This document shows, piece after piece, positions 1 through 10,318 of a stretch of 25,719 bases of DNA. The stretch spans positions 1-25,719 of the forward strand of contig JBNGIS010037072.1 in NCBI GenBank assembly GCA_049999725.1, in the 5' to 3' direction. The translations under genes and the position numbers were made by a program. The stretch is from Haplomitrium mnioides. Lineage: Eukaryota > Marchantiophyta > Haplomitriopsida > Calobryales. The notes beneath the pieces are model-generated. The model had not been told where the DNA came from and ran no database searches. It saw only the letters and a program-made list of their open reading frames with translations. Position 1 is the stretch's first letter. Every line of letters starts with the position of its first letter.

Positions 1-18
1 TCCTTCGTGCTGATAACG
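1..18 (-). promoter_or_regulatory. Primer binding site of a minus-strand LTR retrotransposon
   Basis: On the minus strand an LTR ending in CTACAACA is followed directly by CGTTATCAGCACGAAGGA. The TTATCAGCACGA string is one I associate with the priming region of some plant copia elements. It places the internal region of this element to the left of the window. I do not name the priming tRNA. Confidence 0.5.
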
Positions 19-444
19 TGTTGTAGAATGAGAATCACATAGAGAGTACTGCGCCCAACGATGTTCCGTGTATTGATCAATAGAATAGTGATGAGGGATC
101 GAATGTCCCTCTTATCTACATATCCATACCATTCTATATATATATCTTTTATCCATGACAATCACACTGGAGATTACAAACCAGAATTTTTTATAAAACA
201 TTTTCAACCTCAATCCATCTTATATCACGAGGACAATTTTGAAGACAAAGCGATTACAATTCCAAGACAAAGCGCGGTCCAGCATTCGATTCAGCAATGG
301 CTCAGATTCTTCAAGGAGCTAAGCAATACTATTTATTCCTATATCAATATTCATCTACCTACGCTACGATAGCCTAGCTATTATCAAGATAATCCATCAA
401 TTTTTTCCATTCTGGTCTATATATATACAACGTTTTTTTCTTTG
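19..444 (-). mobile_element. LTR (copy A) of a minus-strand retrotransposon, cut by the assembly gap
   Basis: The plus strand starts TGTTGTAG at 19, the complement of an LTR 3' end ...CTACAACA, next to the primer binding site at 1-18. The right part (about 136-444) is nearly identical to 712-1028, including the string ACAAAGCGCGGTCCA and a TA-rich stretch near the end. Copy A stops at the N gap just where copy B goes on for about 11 more bases to its terminal TACAACA, so copy A is probably almost complete (about 437 bp). A conceptual 103-residue reading frame (61-372) lies inside it and has no protein features. Confidence 0.55.
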
Positions 445-544
445 NNNNNNNNNNNNNNNNNNNNNNNNNNNNNNNNNNNNNNNNNNNNNNNNNNNNNNNN
501 NNNNNNNNNNNNNNNNNNNNNNNNNNNNNNNNNNNNNNNNNNNN
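445..544. other. Assembly gap of 100 N
   Basis: Exactly 100 unknown bases, the usual placeholder for a gap of unknown size. Both flanks carry the same LTR-derived sequence, so the gap probably sits where the assembler could not resolve repeated LTRs. The 167 bases to its right (545-711) are very AT-rich and match nothing else in the window. Confidence 0.98.
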
Positions 545-711
545 AATCTTTATTCATCCCCGATTTCGAAAAAAAAACAGTTACAAATTTTTTATATATT
601 TTATTTTATATCTTTTTATACATTCGATTGTGGGTCCATACAAATCAATTTTATTTCCTCTTTTATTCTTATTTTTATTGCTTTTTTGACACTTCTTTAT
701 CTATCTATATA

Positions 712-1039
712 TATATTTTTTCTTTCATCCATGACAATCACACTGGAGATTAAGAACCAGAATTTTTTATAAAACATTTTCAACTTCAATCCATCTTATA
801 TCACGAGGACGATTTTGAAGACAAGGCGATTACAATTCCAAGACAAAGCGCGGTCCAACATTCGATTCAGCAATTGCTCAGATTCTTCAAGGAGCTAAGC
901 AATACTATTTATTCCTATATCAATATTCATCTACCTACGCTACGATAGCCTAGCTATTATCAGGATAATCCAACATTTTTTTTCTATTCTGGTCTCTATA
1001 TATATATATACAACGTTTTTTTTCTTTGAATATACAACA
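712..1039 (-). mobile_element. Partial LTR (copy B) of the same retrotransposon family
   Basis: This stretch repeats copy A with an offset of about 576-584 bases and only scattered substitutions and small indels. It ends at 1033-1039 in TACAACA, the inverted complement of the TGTTGTA at 19-25, so 1039 is a credible LTR edge. Left of 712 the similarity to copy A stops. No primer binding site or polypurine tract follows 1039 on the plus strand, so this is not a 5' LTR for the plus-strand copia relic that starts at 1267. Confidence 0.5.
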
Positions 1040-1266
1040 AGTTTAAAAATAAGATCCACATATATATCAAAGGCTTATTCAATAACTGCTTTACTAATAA
1101 ATTCACACATAAGAGTCCCTACTCTGACGGCTTCTAAATATAGCCTCAAATTCTCCTTTACCATTTCTCCCTATCACCAATAGTCTGCACATCCACACAA
1201 ACACAAACCATAAATCAAGCATAGCTAAAAACCGAATTCAACAACTTTACAACAATTACCTTTGAA

Positions 1267-2247
1267 ATGAATACCATAGAGAAATTGAACTTCCACGCCT
1301 TGGCTATAGATGGATATAATTATCTATCTTCGTGCCTTGACATGAAGGCACATTTAACAGCTAAAGACCTGCAAGACACGATCTTAACTGATCAAGGACC
1401 CACATTGTAAGAGAAGGCTAGAGCACTGATTCTAATTCGCCATCACCATGCAGAACCGCTGAAAATCCAATACCTTACTGAATATAACCCATAGAGATTA
1501 TGGGATGAACTCAAACTTCGTTTCGACCATATGCGTATGATCTCTCTACCAGCTGCCCGCCATGATTGGATCAACCTGCGGGTTCAAGATTATGAAACAG
1601 TTGCAGACTACAATGGGAAACTATTCAGAATAGTCTCCCAACTTTCTGTATGTGGCCACCCGGTTGATGACCTTGAACAAATAGAGAAGACATTATCGAC
1701 TTTCCATGCCACTAACCTGGTTCTCTCTGCCCAATACCGAAATATGGGATTTACACAATACTCCCAATTGATTGCCCACATGTTAATTGCAGAAAAGCAC
1801 CAAATATTGCTTTTAGAGAATTCTAAGGCTAGACCTCCAGGAACTTTACCCCCTCCCACAAAGCCAATTGCCCTAGCCACATACAACCTGACTACAGATC
1901 ATAGAAGCACCAGGGGGAGGGGCAGAGGCACATTCAGGGGGAGGGGCAGAGGCACGTTCAGGGGGAGATTTTCAAGCAGAGGCAGGAATTCCTCTTACCG
2001 AGGCAGAGGTAATAGAAGAGGCCCCTATTGCACCAATTGGCAATCCCGAAACACTTTTTGAGGTAGAGGACGATCTCATAACAGATCCTTTCCAAACAGA
2101 AATTCTATGTCTACTAAATGTTCCAGATGTGGAACAAATGGGCACGTCAGTAAAGACTGTAGGGCACCTTCTCATCTTGCTAAATTATACGCCGACAACA
2201 TTAATCGGAATCAATCTAATCCACAAGGGCATTTTTTGGAACTATAA
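1267..2247 (+). pseudogene. gag: Copia-1 gag (nucleocapsid) pseudogene
   Basis: Gag forms the virus-like particle and binds element RNA. The ATG at 1267 begins MNTIEKLNFHALAIDGYNY, like the N-terminus of the UBN2-type copia gag. The central part (1531-1890) with INLRVQDYETVADYN is typical of this lineage. A basic RGRGRGTFRGR repeat follows at about 1912-2020, where a 30-bp unit is partly repeated. Then comes a CCHC zinc knuckle (CSRCGTNGHVSKDC, 2119-2160) with all four ligands intact. Stops in frame are TAA 1408, TAG 1492, TGA 2059 and TAA 2245. Several look like C-to-T changes of CAA, CAG or CGA codons. Confidence 0.85.
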
Positions 2248-3724
2248 GAGGACCTAACTGAATATATCAATGCACCAAAATCCCTTGAAGCTCACACCAT
2301 CATCTCAGATCATGACAACCTTTCTTCAACATTACCTACCAATTTCATAATTGACAGTGGGACATCCCACTCTATACTCAAACATCAAAAATATTTTTCT
2401 AAAATCATACCTTCAGCTCGTACTATCACGACTTCACAAATAGTTAGAAGAAGGGTTTGGCCCAGCCACTGTAGTCCTCCTTGATAGCACCATCCTCAAG
2501 ATATCTGCAGCCATTTTCGCACCTACAGCAACACATAACCTGATTAGTTTTCAGGACATAAGAGCAAATGGTTTACATATTCACACAAGTACACATGCCA
2601 ATACTGAAGTACTACAGATTTTACAGAATCACAATGGAATTTTCACAGTTAAGGAAACATTCTCGGTACAACCACCAAGACTCTATGTTACACAAATTCA
2701 ATCATATTTTACTGCAAACTTTACAACAAACCTTGCACAATTATGGCATATCAGACTTGGCCATCTAGGAAAATCCATGTATCATAGAATCCTCAAAGAC
2801 TCAGTGGGCATCCCTCCTATAATTAATTTATCTCATCTTGAAAATCCTTGCCAAGCCTCCTCTCAAGGAAAATTCTCTACCAGCCCAGCCATCATGAAAA
2901 TATCTCAGCAAATTCCTAAGTTCTTAGAACAGTTAAATGCTGACGTCTGCGGCCCTACTGAATCCCCCAGTGGCCCCTTTCGATTCTTTCTCGTTATTAT
3001 TGATTCAACAACAAAATGGTCTCAAGTTTCTCTATTGTCTACAAGAAATCTTGTCTTCTCCAGAATACTCGCGAACATACTCAAATTAAAAGCCCAGTTC
3101 CCTGATAACCCCATCAAAACACTACGAGTTGATGGAGCGGACGAATTTAGTTCCAAGACATTTGACGACTTTTGTCTCATTTCAGGAATCGACCCCCAAT
3201 ACCCTATTCCATATGTATACTTCCAGAACAGCATAGCTAAATCAGTTATAAAAAGACTACAGATGATAGCTCGTTCTTTACTCATGCAAACGCAGCTACC
3301 TGCCACTGCTTGGGGTCATGTCATTCTTCACGTGACATCACTCCTAAAATACCGACCATCCTCTTATAACTCATTATCACCACATCACTTAGCATTGGGG
3401 CTACCACCTGATGTTTCCCATCTACGAACCTTTGGCTGCAAAGTCCTAGTCCCAATACTGGGACCTAAAAGGACGAAAATGGGTCCACAACGCCAACTTG
3501 GCATCTACCTAGGGTTTGATTCACCCTCCATTATCCGTTTCTTGGAACCAAGTACGGGTGATGTTTATAAGGCCAGGGTCCAAGACTGTCACTTTTTCGA
3601 GAATATATTCCCCACCTTGGGACCTACAGATCAACCCACTATTACAATTTCTAATTTACAATGGAAATCCCAAGCTTTATTCCAGAATGATCCTCGGACC
3701 ACCCAGTCCAATATAGAAATCTAG
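2248..3724 (+). pseudogene. pol: Copia-1 protease and integrase segment of pol (pseudogene)
   Basis: The aspartic protease motif IIDSGTSHSIL is intact at about 2347-2379 in frame 1. At about 2445-2452 the coding frame shifts to frame 2 and stays open to a TAG at 3722-3724. The integrase zinc domain shows WHIRLGHL but CQAS instead of the expected CxxC, so the second Cys is lost. In the catalytic core the first Asp is present (NADVCGP) and the second is present (RVDGADEF). The expected catalytic Glu is Lys (QNSIAKS, about 3226-3246). Integrase would insert the element's cDNA; this copy is predicted dead. Confidence 0.87.
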
Positions 3725-4628
3725 CGAATCTTACACTTACATGCCATGTTGGATAAATTGCCGGATGCTTTTAATAATGCTGCATCTGTTACCCGTTCAC
3801 AAAATGAAGCATCCAATGTACCTTCTAGAATCAATATTACACATCCTTTGGCCACTGCTGCCCCACCTAAAGCTAAAAGGGGCAGACCGCCTGGTTCTAA
3901 CAATAGCAGAGCACGACAGAGAAGGCAACCTGTTCCTACACCTGAATCTAATACGGACATTCCCCAGGATAATCCTGCAGTACCTTCTGCAGAGGACAAT
4001 GACGAGATCTCTATTCATTATCTACATACTAGCCAAGTTTGGTCTAGAGAAAAAACGATGATAGATGACCAATTTGCATTTCTTATATCCCAGGAAATAA
4101 CAAACGATACTCCTGACCCTCTTACCATTAAAGAAGCCCAAAGCAGTGCAGATTTGCCACTTTGGGAAGCAGCCATCAACCATGAATTAGATTCTCTTAT
4201 AAAGAGACAGGTAATTGGCCCCATCATTAGAGTCCAGCCAGCCACCTCATACACTGGCTACAAATTTGTTTTCGTGAAGAAAAGAAACAAAGAGGGCGCG
4301 ACCATCCGGCACAAAGTAAGACTTGTGGCTAAGGGATTCACACAGATTTATGGAAGAGACTACAATTTAACATACTCGCCAGTCATGGACACTATAACAT
4401 ACAGATATATGATTGCTTTTGCCCTAACCCACAAACTAGTGATGCATCTAATGGATGTGGTTACGGCTTATCTTTATGGTATTTTGGATACAGATATATA
4501 CATGAAGGCACCCCCTGAACTCCTCAAACGAGTTGTCTTCCATATTCAGGGGGAGAAACCTAAATTGCCTGATCCAGAACTACTTTCTGGACTACAGCAG
4601 ATTATAGCTGACCAATTATCCAGAAAGG
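3725..4628 (+). pseudogene. pol: Copia-1 reverse transcriptase, N-terminal half (pseudogene)
   Basis: This continues frame 2 after the TAG at 3722. It opens with the integrase C-terminal linker containing an AT-hook-like KRGRPPGS at about 3877-3900, then the RT fingers and palm: EAAINHELDSLIKR, GYKFVFVKKRNKEG and VRLVAKGFTQIYG. The first polymerase aspartate is in MDVVTAYLYG (about 4450-4479). After YMKAPPELLK the sequence no longer matches copia RT and runs into the minisatellite at 4629. RT would copy element RNA into DNA. Confidence 0.87.
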
Positions 4629-4968
4629 CTCCTACAGAGCCATGGAATGGGCAAATGCACAGAGGTGGACCTACCGTCCAACCCAACAATGAGTGCTACT
4701 CACTCCCTCTCAGCCTACAGCTGATAAAGTATCCAGCATAACTCCTACAGAGCTATGGAATGTGCATCAGAACAATTTTGGACCTGCAGTCCAGCATAAT
4801 ATGCGAGTGCTACACACTCCTCATCAGTTTCAAACTGATAAATTGTTCAATACAGCTCCTACATAGCAAAGCCCAGGGCATAAAATAAATAAAGGACCTA
4901 CAGTCCAGATGCATGGCCAACAACAAATGAATGTGCTACACACATTACAAGACATGAACTGGCATACA
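4629..4968 (+). repeat. Three tandem ~114-bp repeats inside the Copia-1 RT
   Basis: Three diverged units begin with CTCCTACAGAGC or a close variant at 4629, 4742 and 4856. Each then has a GGACCTxCxGTCCA block and a GTGCTACxCAC block at matching positions. The unit length is 113-114 bp. In copia RT the gap between the YMKxP motif and the SIYGLKQS motif is usually about 20-25 residues. Here it is roughly 165 codons long, shifts frame and contains stops. Confidence 0.75.
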
Positions 4969-5559
4969 CTAGTCAATGCCCAAACAAAGAAATCAAAATC
5001 AGCTTTTGCAGTCCAAGTACTGCGTTCCATTTATGGTTTAAAACAAAGCGGACGTATTTGGTATAAAAGATTCAGAGCTGAAATGATCACACTCAATTTT
5101 ATAAATAAAGAAATAGCACCCTGTCTATTCATTAAGAATGTTGCCAGCGAATTTGTGATCCTAGCTCTCTACGTTGATGATATTAATATATTTGGCACAC
5201 CAAGTCTGACTACTCATACTATTGACACCCTGAAAGGCATATTTGAGATGAAAGATATTGGCGAACCGAGTTACTGTCTTGGCATCCAATTTGAACACTT
5301 GCCTCAGGGTATTCTAATAAATCAGGCTACCTACACAAAGAAGATACTGAAACAATTTCATATGCACAATTCACACCCTACCAGTACTCCCATGGATCTC
5401 AGATCCCTTGATCCCGGGAGAGATATGTTTCATAAAAGACGCAACAATGAGCAGATTTTGGGTCCAGATAAACCCTCTCTATCGGCTATTGGTGCTCTAT
5501 TATATCTGGCCAACCAAACTAGACCAGATATAACCTTTGCAGTAAGTTTATTATCTTGA
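4969..5559 (+). pseudogene. pol: Copia-1 reverse transcriptase, C-terminal half (pseudogene)
   Basis: Frame 1. RT resumes with VLRSIYGLKQSGRIWYKR, then the catalytic YVDD box at 5170-5181 (LYVDDINIFGT), MKDIGEPSYCLGIQF, and the connection region ending LYLANQTRPDITFAVSLL. A TGA at 5557 interrupts it, most simply a CGA-to-TGA change of the Arg expected there. The polymerase aspartates are intact, but the N-terminal half is separated by the minisatellite and a frame change. Confidence 0.87.
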
Positions 5560-6165
5560 CATAGTTCCTAGCCCACTATCAGGCACTGGAACGGTGTCAA
5601 ACGAATCTTCAGATACCTAAAGGGAACCATTGATATGGGATTATATTTTCCCCAGAGCATTAGCCCAATTTTAATGGGCTACGCTAATGCTGGTTACCTA
5701 TCTGACCCTGATGATGCGAAATTGCAGTTAGGGCATGTCTTTCTAGAAGGAACTACTGCTATATCCTGGAAGAGCACTAAGTAGTCAATGACTGCTACTT
5801 CCTCCAATCACGCCAAAATCATAGCCTTATATGAGGCTATAAGAGAATGTCTCTGGCTCAGAACCTTAATCAATCACATTCATAAGAATACAAGGTTGTC
5901 TGTTCTCACAGAGCCTACAACTATTTATGAAGATAATAAACCTTGTGTCACTCAAATTACACAAGGGTTTATTAAAGGCGACCGCATAAAGCACATCGCC
6001 CCTAAACTATTTTTCACACATGAACAGCAAGGGGAACATATTAAAGTTGAATGGATATCAACTATTGATAATCGAGCAGACCTTTTTACTAAACCCCTGC
6101 TACCTGCCTTACACAAAGCTCATTCATTTGGCATAGGGTTGAGGAAATTATCCGAGTTGTTATAA
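5560..6165 (+). pseudogene. pol: Copia-1 RNase H (pseudogene)
   Basis: It continues in frame 1 after the TGA at 5557: HWNGVKRIFRYLKGT, then GYANAGYLSDPDD where copia RNase H normally has an Asp (YADAGY), here Asn. Next is ISWKSTK, a TAG at 5782, TSSNHAKIIALYEA (Lys replaces the usual Glu), YEDNKPC and IKHIAPKLFFTHE, ending with TAA at 6163. RNase H would remove the RNA strand during cDNA synthesis. Two active-site positions are lost, both explained by G-to-A changes. Confidence 0.85.
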
Positions 6166-7200
6166 GACTATGCAAAACTCTACTCGAGGTTGAATCCTAA
6201 AAACAAAAAAAAAACTTATCTGCTATATGTTTGAAGAAGACCACAGATCCATGAAGAGACCTCCATCTTGCACTTTCAGCTATGATTCTTCTTCCTCCTT
6301 CTTCTGCTTGACCTGCATCACCACAGGCAGACTTTATTATCAATCAGACTAAAACTAATCTGAACTACATCAAACGACATATCCATCTCAACAATAAAGG
6401 ATACATACCTCTTTCTATCATTTGATTTCCACATTCAAAGATCAATTCTTACAACCTTACCTCCTTGTTATTTGTTCTCTTCAGAACCATACTCAAAGCT
6501 GAAATACTGAAATAGATTTGAGCAGGGACAAGTGTGACTAGATCTTCAGCATATCAAGAAAACGTAAACTGCTCCAGTCCCCAAGAACACCACCAGATCA
6601 GTCGAGTTTCGAAAGTGTACCTGTTCTTGAAGAGCTCCAATGTAGGACCAGTCGTGAAGAATATAATGATACAGAACGAAGCCCAGCCAAGATAACAACG
6701 AAGCATCCAGACATGGAGAACCACGACCTACTATTTCCAATATCGCAGGGATAGCAGCGACGCATACATGTCTTCATCTGCATTTATCGGAAGCAGCACT
6801 CAAAAGACTGACTGACTTGCGGAGTAACTCCAGCATTCGACATTCACCTCCAACATCAAAAACCCATCTCCCGATTTGCGGCGCACCTCCCGCGTTACAC
6901 ATTCTTCAATTTTCTTTCAACACCTAAAACTTGAAGTCCTAAAAATGAAAACTTAATATTTTATTATACTTAGAGACATATATGGCTTTAGAGATACATC
7001 TAGTTTAATTTTTAGTTCACATACATTATTTTTCCATTTCATTTTTTTTGGTTCCCACATAGGTTGTGGTACTCTTTCCCTTAGAAGAATGCAGAAGGGT
7101 TTTGAGGAGACCAAACCGTGGGACCATCTATATAAGAACTATATTAGGGTTAGAATTTATTATATGGTTGATGGTTAGCACTCTTCTCATCAACCAAGAG
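6166..7200. other. Unassigned non-coding DNA between Copia-1 and the D locus
   Basis: No credible coding sequence, LTR copy or RNA gene is visible. An A-rich run sits at about 6202-6216. Short frames on the minus strand (6546-6783) have no recognisable protein features. Part of this stretch may be the decayed 3' LTR of Copia-1, but I find no matching 5' copy. A TATATAA box followed by TTAGGGTTAG sits near 7130-7152. Confidence 0.5.
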
Positions 7201-7212
7201 GGAGTGTTGTAA

Positions 7213-7238
7213 CCTAAACCCTAACCCTAAACCTAACC
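7213..7238. repeat. Short telomere-like tract
   Basis: Consecutive CCTAAACCCTAACCCTAAA-type units resemble the plant telomere repeat CCCTAAA with variants. Only about four units are present, so this is a short interstitial tract and not a telomere. Confidence 0.7.
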
Positions 7239-7300
7239 ATAGTTAGACACTACACATCATGGTTAGAAGTTAGTTATTACTCCCCTTTCTCCTCACACAC

Positions 7301-7302
<2 letters not shown>

Positions 7303-7349
<47 letters not shown>
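7303..7349. repeat. (GA)n microsatellite
   Basis: An uninterrupted dinucleotide run of about 47 bases (GA)23. It lies between the telomere-like tract and the 5' truncation point of D copy 1. Confidence 0.97.
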
Positions 7350-7351
<2 letters not shown>

Positions 7352-7428
7352 GAGGTGTAACACACACATATATATATAAGATCATATGTTGGAGCATGTT
7401 GAATGATTGAGTACAATAATATTAACAG

Positions 7429-10318
7429 TAGGGAATGATAGAATCCAAAGGATTCAGAATCTCAAAAATACAGATCCTAGAGGTATTTTTGGAAAAAGTG
7501 AACTATCTACTAAAGGAGTTTTTGTGCATGAGTGGATGGACAATTGTTTCTAGGGATATTGCAAGAAAATGCCTACTCATAAAGTGTACAACTTGCCCAA
7601 TAATTTTACAAAATAGGAAGTTTATGACTACTAAACAGTTTATTTGAAAGAGAAAGATCCTCATTTTATTCTTAGTTTCTTGGGTTTTACAAAACATTGG
7701 AGAACTCATTTTTCAAATGTAAAAATTCCAAAACGCAATAGATTTGCTGTTTGTGAAACATGCAAAGAAATAAAATCTTTGCAAGAAAAATTTGTCTTAG
7801 AGTTCGACAAAGGTAACAAATTTTCTTCTCTTTTGATACCTTTGGCTAATCCATCCTCTTTTTTTTCTACACTCAAAGCCTAGTTCTAGAGATGTTATGT
7901 TTTCTCAACTTATACCCAAAAGATATTCTTTTTGTGAAGTTATTTAGCAAAGAAGATTTGAGTCAAATAATTCCTGGCAAGTTGAGTTGTGAGAAGAATG
8001 TCTATGCTTGCACAGAGTCTGTTGTTTTATATTTCAAATTTAACCTTTTCTGTAGTAGAATAAAGCTAGAAAATGAATTTGATTCTAGATGGTGACCTTA
8101 TCCTTGCAACAAGTTTTGTTTTTGTTCCTTTAAATGAAGAGCTCTTGTAAAAAAATTTCAAAGAATTGTTTTTTTTTTGTTCAAAAACCCTATGCGCACA
8201 TAGGATTTGTTCTTCTTTCTCTTAAAACCAGTCGCGACAACATTCACAAAAAGCCATGATATTGGTGTTCTAGTATTGGTCCTATGCATGCATACGATCA
8301 GTTGTTGTCTTTACTCATCCTAAAGGCTCAGAGGATGTGTTTAGGTACTCTTTGTTTGCAAATCTTGTTTTTTTCTTTTCAAAACAGATTTTCCTTTTTT
8401 CAAATTGCCTAAAGTTTAAATTTAATCTTTTACAAAGTGTTTCGTTTCTACAAATTCAAATATTTTTTCAAAATGAGTTGAATGTTTGTAGCACTTTAGG
8501 TTTTATTTTGAAGTTACAAGTATCGACATATGTTTTACTGAACTACTTTTATGTCCTTCGTGCTTTGTGATGATGTAGTCAAATATAATCGCCAATTGTT
8601 TCTTCATCGTGACCAACAAATGAAAGAAAGATCAAAACTTGCAAACCATAAAAGAAAATGCTATGCCAATGGTCAAAAGTACTTGGGAATTGTCATTGAT
8701 GGAATGGATCAGAAGAAAACTGCTATTTCACAATGGCCTTCGCCACCAAAAAACATTGATAAAGATTGTTTGGTGGGTGTGCATGTTGTTGATGCTTTAA
8801 TATTCAATCATTCTCTTTCTTCGATGGTCTTCTTAACATACAGAAACTTGAGAAGAGATTCTAATTTGACAATTACTGTGCCCAACAAAATATTATATGA
8901 CTTTGAAGGCCCGCTGCCTCCAACTTTGTATCTTCAATTAGACAACATGACAAGAGAGAATAAGAATTCTATCATGTTTGGATATCTTAGTCTCCTTACT
9001 GCTAAGAATGTTTTTCAAAAAATCAAGGTGGGATTTCTCATAGTTGGCCATATTCATGATCAAATTGATCAAATGTTTAGCTAATTCTCAAAACATTTAA
9101 AACGTGTCAAAGCTTTTATGATTACGAGTCTTAGCAAGGCGGTTCAATTATCTTATAATCCTAAACCTCACGTGACTTTTTTATTGGAAACTTGGGATTT
9201 TAAAATGTTTCTACAACAATGTCCCTCTCTAGCTCAAAAAATGCATGATATTACTTTTAATCAACAATTCAAATTCCAGTTAAATGATTCCAAGACAAAG
9301 ATTTAGAGCAAACAGTTTTCAACAGATGAATTTTGGCTACGTACGGATGGTATTTGTCAACTCAAGTATCTATCTAAAGTGGACAAAGAAAGTTTGAGTT
9401 CAATGTTGATTCTTCTTAAGGCATATTCTGAAATCAAATGATCTCAAAAGGAAGAAAGAGAAGTGGATGCCGAGAAAGTGGTATTTTCAATAAGGGACAA
9501 CATAAGTGAAAACTGCTACAAGTTCTTTACAAATTCTAATATTCAATGGTGAAATGACTTTTTTCTTGCCCAACAAGAGATTGCAGCCTACATCCTTGAA
9601 AAAAAAAAAGACGACAACTCAAAGCAAAATTTGCCTTTCTACCTTCACAATAGTCAAACACTTGTAATGATTCTCAAAATGTTTGTGTAGATTTTGAGCT
9701 TGATGCTCAACAGATAGAAGAAGATACTCCGGTATAGCAAATACTTTCCACACATTGAGCAATCTATGATGGAGCACCTAAGCCATGAGAGGGGACTCTT
9801 TCACACAATACTCGATACGGGCATAAATTCAGTAATCTACATGAGTTGAAAGCTAGAATGTTATTTTTTTTGTTGGATTTTTGGAAACAAAAGGCAGACC
9901 GTTTTGGGTTGCCAAAGTTCTCAAAGTTTTGTCATTTGATGAGAAAGATCCTCCAAACCCGAAACGAGTACAAGTTCAATGGTTTTTTTGTTTGACTGAA
10001 GATGTATTTTCTAGACAAGACTTCCTAGAAAAAATAGTAGCAACAAAAGGGAAACAAAAATCCAAGTTACATATTGATGTACTTGATGTGACACAAATCA
10101 CAATTATGTGATTTTTTCTTCTTACCCAAAAAAACCAATTGAAGAAAGATACTCTAGTTACAATTAAAGCAAATCTATTTGAATATGAAAGGCAAAAAAC
10201 CCTCAATCTTGAAATGTTTCAAAGAGATTCAATCACTAGCATTAACACTGAGACAGATCAAGTAAACCTTGATGAATCTTTTGAAGTTGAAACTAAAGAA
10301 GTCGAGACAAATGACTAA
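7429..10318 (+). pseudogene. Gene D, copy 1 (5' truncated): DUF7869-like protein, possible DDE-type nuclease
   Basis: A broken plus-strand gene of two visible exons. Exon 1 (7431-7812, stops at 7551, 7614, 7632) starts abruptly at GNDRIQRI and includes CETC (7752-7763) in FAVCETCKEIKSLQEK. After a 766-bp intron, exon 2 (from 8579) carries IDGMDQ (8695-8712), LQLDNMTRENKN (D at 8941) and VGHIHDQIDQMF (9046-9078). Stops follow at 9082, 9304, 9439, 9550 and 9688, plus a frameshift near 9870. The C-terminus has a PFWVAKVLKVL segment (about 9899-9931) resembling a BAH/chromo-like fold start, and ends ETKEVETND with TAA at 10316. I recall IDGMDQ, DN..RENKN and GHxHxxID as features of a widespread unnamed family near DUF7869. 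The three acidic motifs would fit an RNase H-fold DDE/D site; this is inference. Copies 2 and 3 confirm the reading frame. Confidence 0.7.
7813..8578 (+). other. Phase-1 intron of gene D copy 1
   Basis: Donor AAAG|GTAACA at 7812/7813 and acceptor GATGATGTAG|TC at 8578/8579. Joining them restores frame across a split Val codon (G|TC), giving FDKVKYNRQLFLHRD and leading straight into the IDGMDQ domain. The intron has stops in all frames and carries at least three copies of the CTATGC..GCATAG-type core (about 8001-8015, 8189-8204, 8281-8296). In copy 2 the equivalent acceptor reads GCAA|TC, so the AG is lost there. Confidence 0.7.

Larger units (their letters stand above)
1267..6165 (+). mobile_element. 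Copia-1: degenerate Ty1/copia retrotransposon internal region
   Basis: The domain order gag - protease - integrase - reverse transcriptase - RNase H is diagnostic of Ty1/copia (integrase before RT). The coding frame moves from frame 1 (gag, protease) to frame 2 (integrase, RT start) and back to frame 1 (RT end, RNase H), with at least eight in-frame stops. The 227 bases before the gag ATG (1040-1266) look like leader, and neither flank shows a matching LTR pair, primer binding site or polypurine tract. Its LTRs are lost, highly diverged or hidden. It cannot be autonomous. Confidence 0.9.

Noticed and set aside
61-753. Frames at 61-372 and across the N gap (442-753).
   Set aside because: They lie in LTR and gap sequence and show no protein-like features; the second is mostly unknown bases.
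1040-1266. Primer binding site or LTR end for Copia-1.
   Set aside because: No TGGTATCAGAGC or TTATCAGCACGA string occurs in this strand and interval, and the LTR ending at 1039 faces the other way.
1528-1539. CATATGCGTATG in Copia-1 gag as another copy of the D/S core motif.
   Set aside because: It is a single short match in coding DNA with no extended similarity or repeat around it; most likely chance.
7205-7428. A possible small LTR: GAGGGAG followed by TGTTG at 7205 and ATTAACA at about 7428.
   Set aside because: The flanks show no target duplication, there is no second copy, and similarity with D copy 2 crosses the supposed right end (AATATTAACAGTAGGGAATG against AATATTATCAATAGGGAATG).
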